A stretch of 64,000 nucleotides of DNA from Desulfosudis oleivorans (GTDB taxonomy: Bacteria > Desulfobacterota > Desulfobacteria > Desulfobacterales > SURF-7). Shown here one piece after another: positions 63,060-64,000 of the stretch (the stretch's first letter is position 1; each line of letters opens with the position of its first letter). The position numbers and the translations under genes are program-made. The stretch spans positions 157,724 to 221,723 of the forward strand of contig DYJC01000005.1 in assembly GCA_020723305.1 (NCBI GenBank). The letters run 5' to 3'. Below the pieces are notes generated by a model that saw only the letters and a program-made list of their open reading frames with translations, was not told the origin of the DNA and did not search any database.

Positions 63060-63203
63060 TTGTCTAAACAACATCCTGAATGTCCTCTCTATGCTCACAC
63101 AAACTGCAAGGAGTTGGATAATGAAAAAATCTGTGCAATCGTTCGGAAAGATAAGATCTGTCTAAAAAAAAAGAATAAAAACAACAAGCAAAAAATAGAA
63201 TAA
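63060..63203 (+). CDS. 47-residue cysteine-containing miniprotein (TTG start)
   Basis: A TTG preceded by AAGGGGGAAA opens a 47-codon frame beginning MSKQHPECPLY and containing NCKELDNEK, ICAIVRKDKICL. Four cysteines (8, 16, 25, 34) spaced 8, 9 and 9 residues, and a Lys-rich tail. The composition, spacing and ribosome site argue for a real small protein, perhaps metal-binding or disulfide-forming; no family is recognised with certainty. Placed behind an unusual inverted repeat and before the convergent YqeY gene. Confidence 0.55.
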   Translation: MSKQHPECPLYAHTNCKELDNEKICAIVRKDKICLKKKNKNNKQKIE

Positions 63204-63236
63204 CCCCCTGTAATACTATTTCTTCATGAAGTCATT

Positions 63237-63638
63237 CTACATGTCGAGTAAAATCTGCTTAACAACATTGCCATCTGCGGATGAACCAAAATGGGACATA
63301 ATCGGTTTCATGGCCTGCATTTTGTTCTTGAATTCTGAAAAATTAATATTCCGATGAATCCAATCCAATATTTCATCCCTGGAAGCCAGTTTCGGCAGAT
63401 AGGTTTCAAGGATTTGAATAAAGATAGAGTCATCTTTCATACCTTTTGCCACCAGCATTTCCTTTTCGGAATTGATCAATTTTTTTAAAATCCGGATGGC
63501 CTCTTCATCGTTCAACTCCTTCTTATCATTTCTACCAAACTCTCCCAACGCAACCCGAATCGCATTTTTCCTTTCTTCATCCTTGCTCTTCATCGCCGAT
63601 ACCAGATCTGCTTTTATTTGAGCCTGAATTGTCATCAT
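63237..63638 (-). CDS. YqeY-like protein (GatB C-terminal-like)
   Basis: 133 residues starting MMTIQAQIKADLVSAMKSKDEERKNAIRVA. The helix-rich sequence with EEAIRILKKLINSEKEML and LPKLASRDEILDWI matches the YqeY family, whose C-terminus resembles the tRNA-binding tail of GatB/GatE. It is thought to assist tRNA-dependent amidation but its role is not settled. Ribosome site GAGGAGA. Last gene before the serine tRNAs. Confidence 0.9.
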   Translation of the reverse strand: MMTIQAQIKADLVSAMKSKDEERKNAIRVALGEFGRNDKKELNDEEAIRILKKLINSEKEMLVAKGMKDDSIFIQILETYLPKLASRDEILDWIHRNINFSEFKNKMQAMKPIMSHFGSSADGNVVKQILLDM

Positions 63639-63754
63639 TCGTCTCCTCAGCCTAATTTATATAATATACAAATACATACTTTTTTATATAAAATAGTAAG
63701 ATAATGATAAATATCAAGAAAGCAATCCATCCTTCTTATCTTGAAGGAATGGAA

Positions 63755-63794
63755 AAATAAAAAACCGTCATTATGTTATCTTCATAATGACGGT
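63755..63794 (-). terminator. Intrinsic terminator of the serine tRNA genes
   Basis: On the minus strand ACCGTCATTATG pairs with CATAATGACGGT (63764-63794 in window coordinates) with a 7-base loop, followed by TTTTTT. It follows the last tRNA by about 15 bases. Confidence 0.85.
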
Positions 63795-63807
63795 CACTCT
63801 CTTTAAA

Positions 63808-63900
63808 TGGCGGAGAGACCGGGATTCGAACCCGGGGTGCAGAGTTACCCGCACACTCGCTTAGCAGGCGAGCGCCTTCAGCCGACTCGGCCATCTCTCC
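63808..63900 (-). tRNA. tRNA-Ser (GCT anticodon)
   Basis: Acceptor GGAGAGA pairs with TCTCTCC; the anticodon loop CTGCTAA gives GCT; a long variable arm fits class II; T-loop GGTTCGAATCC. The discriminator is G and CCA is encoded (63808-63810). It reads AGC/AGT codons. Confidence 0.95.
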
Positions 63901-63912
63901 AAAAAAAAAGAG

Positions 63913-63997
63913 CGGAGGGAGTAGGATTCGAACCCACGGAGCTTTGACACTCAACGGTTTTCAAGACCGCCGCCTTCAACCACTCGGCCATCCCTCC
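63913..63997 (-). tRNA. tRNA-Ser (TGA anticodon)
   Basis: Acceptor GGAGGGA pairs with TCCCTCC; anticodon loop CTTGAAA gives TGA; variable arm of class II length; T-loop GGTTCGAATCC. The 3' end reads GCTC, so CCA is not encoded and must be added. It lies 12 bases upstream of the other serine tRNA. Confidence 0.95.
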
Positions 63998-64000
63998 ACA

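Noticed and set aside
62785..63165. A 126-codon rightward frame
   Set aside because: Hydrophobic, low-quality sequence with no ribosome site; it overlaps the better supported 47-codon gene in another frame.
63736..63954. A 72-codon leftward frame across the serine tRNA genes
   Set aside because: It lies over two well-formed tRNAs and a terminator; such frames are a common artefact of serine tRNA sequence.
1..64000. CRISPR array, rRNA operon or complete insertion sequence
   Set aside because: No regularly spaced direct repeats, rRNA-like sequence or transposase frame was found on either strand by eye.

Overview
The window reads as chromosome from a Gram-negative, anaerobe-like bacterium of moderate GC. 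The gene set (PflX-type and KamA-type radical SAM enzymes, a DUF3786 protein, a PurD-PurE fusion, a Gld-type ABC operon next to a DUF4340 protein, TonB receptor and TorF-like porin, HD-GYP, PilZ and CheX signalling proteins) is what I would expect from the Desulfobacterota (old Deltaproteobacteria), perhaps Desulfobacterales. That placement is inference from gene content; there is no rRNA in the window. Genes are densely packed with many ATGA or TAATG overlaps.

Layout. 1-6.3 kb: end of a HAMP protein, a metallo-beta-lactamase hydrolase, then a leftward run of EI24/CysZ-like membrane protein, small protein, tandem kinase/pseudokinase, PflX radical SAM protein and GAF-HD-GYP protein. 6.3-7.5 kb: a THUMP rRNA methyltransferase. 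7.6-16 kb: a leftward defence-like island (SNF2 helicase, DUF3800 protein, type III-like Mod and Res), with a tiny structured RNA predicted on the opposite strand between Mod and DUF3800. 16-22 kb: TPR lipoprotein, asd, a hybrid histidine kinase and sppA. 22-24.4 kb: two DUF3786-type genes facing an S24 (CI/LexA-like) repressor, followed by two very small genes; two matching TTGTTT-N8-AAACAA operators sit before the repressor and before the first small gene. 24.5-32.2 kb: UPF0182 membrane protein, then a leftward signalling operon of two response regulators and a PAS histidine kinase, with the stub of a deleted GGDEF domain between them, then a MITE-like element.

32.2-41 kb: DeaD RNA helicase, a PMT/ArnT-like glycosyltransferase, a MORN-repeat protein and a complete BMP-type nucleoside ABC importer (binding protein, two permeases, double ATPase). 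41-47 kb: CheX, PilZ protein, NifA-like sigma-54 regulator, KamA-family enzyme, RseC-like protein and a TorF-like porin with a possible sigma-54 promoter. 47-53 kb: TsaC, PurD-PurE fusion, Ddl, SHOCT-type membrane protein, DUF1992 protein and a CCA-adding/poly(A) polymerase family enzyme. 53-58 kb: the Gld-type ABC operon behind a promoter covered by a perfect 10-bp dyad. 58-64 kb: membrane protein, TonB receptor, a divergent AspC-like aminotransferase, a 47-residue cysteine protein behind an 11-bp inverted repeat, YqeY and two serine tRNA genes.

The least explained pieces are the small RNA inside the defence island, the repressor with its two small target genes, the decayed GGDEF response regulator, and the cysteine miniprotein. 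No CRISPR array, rRNA, complete IS or prophage was seen.
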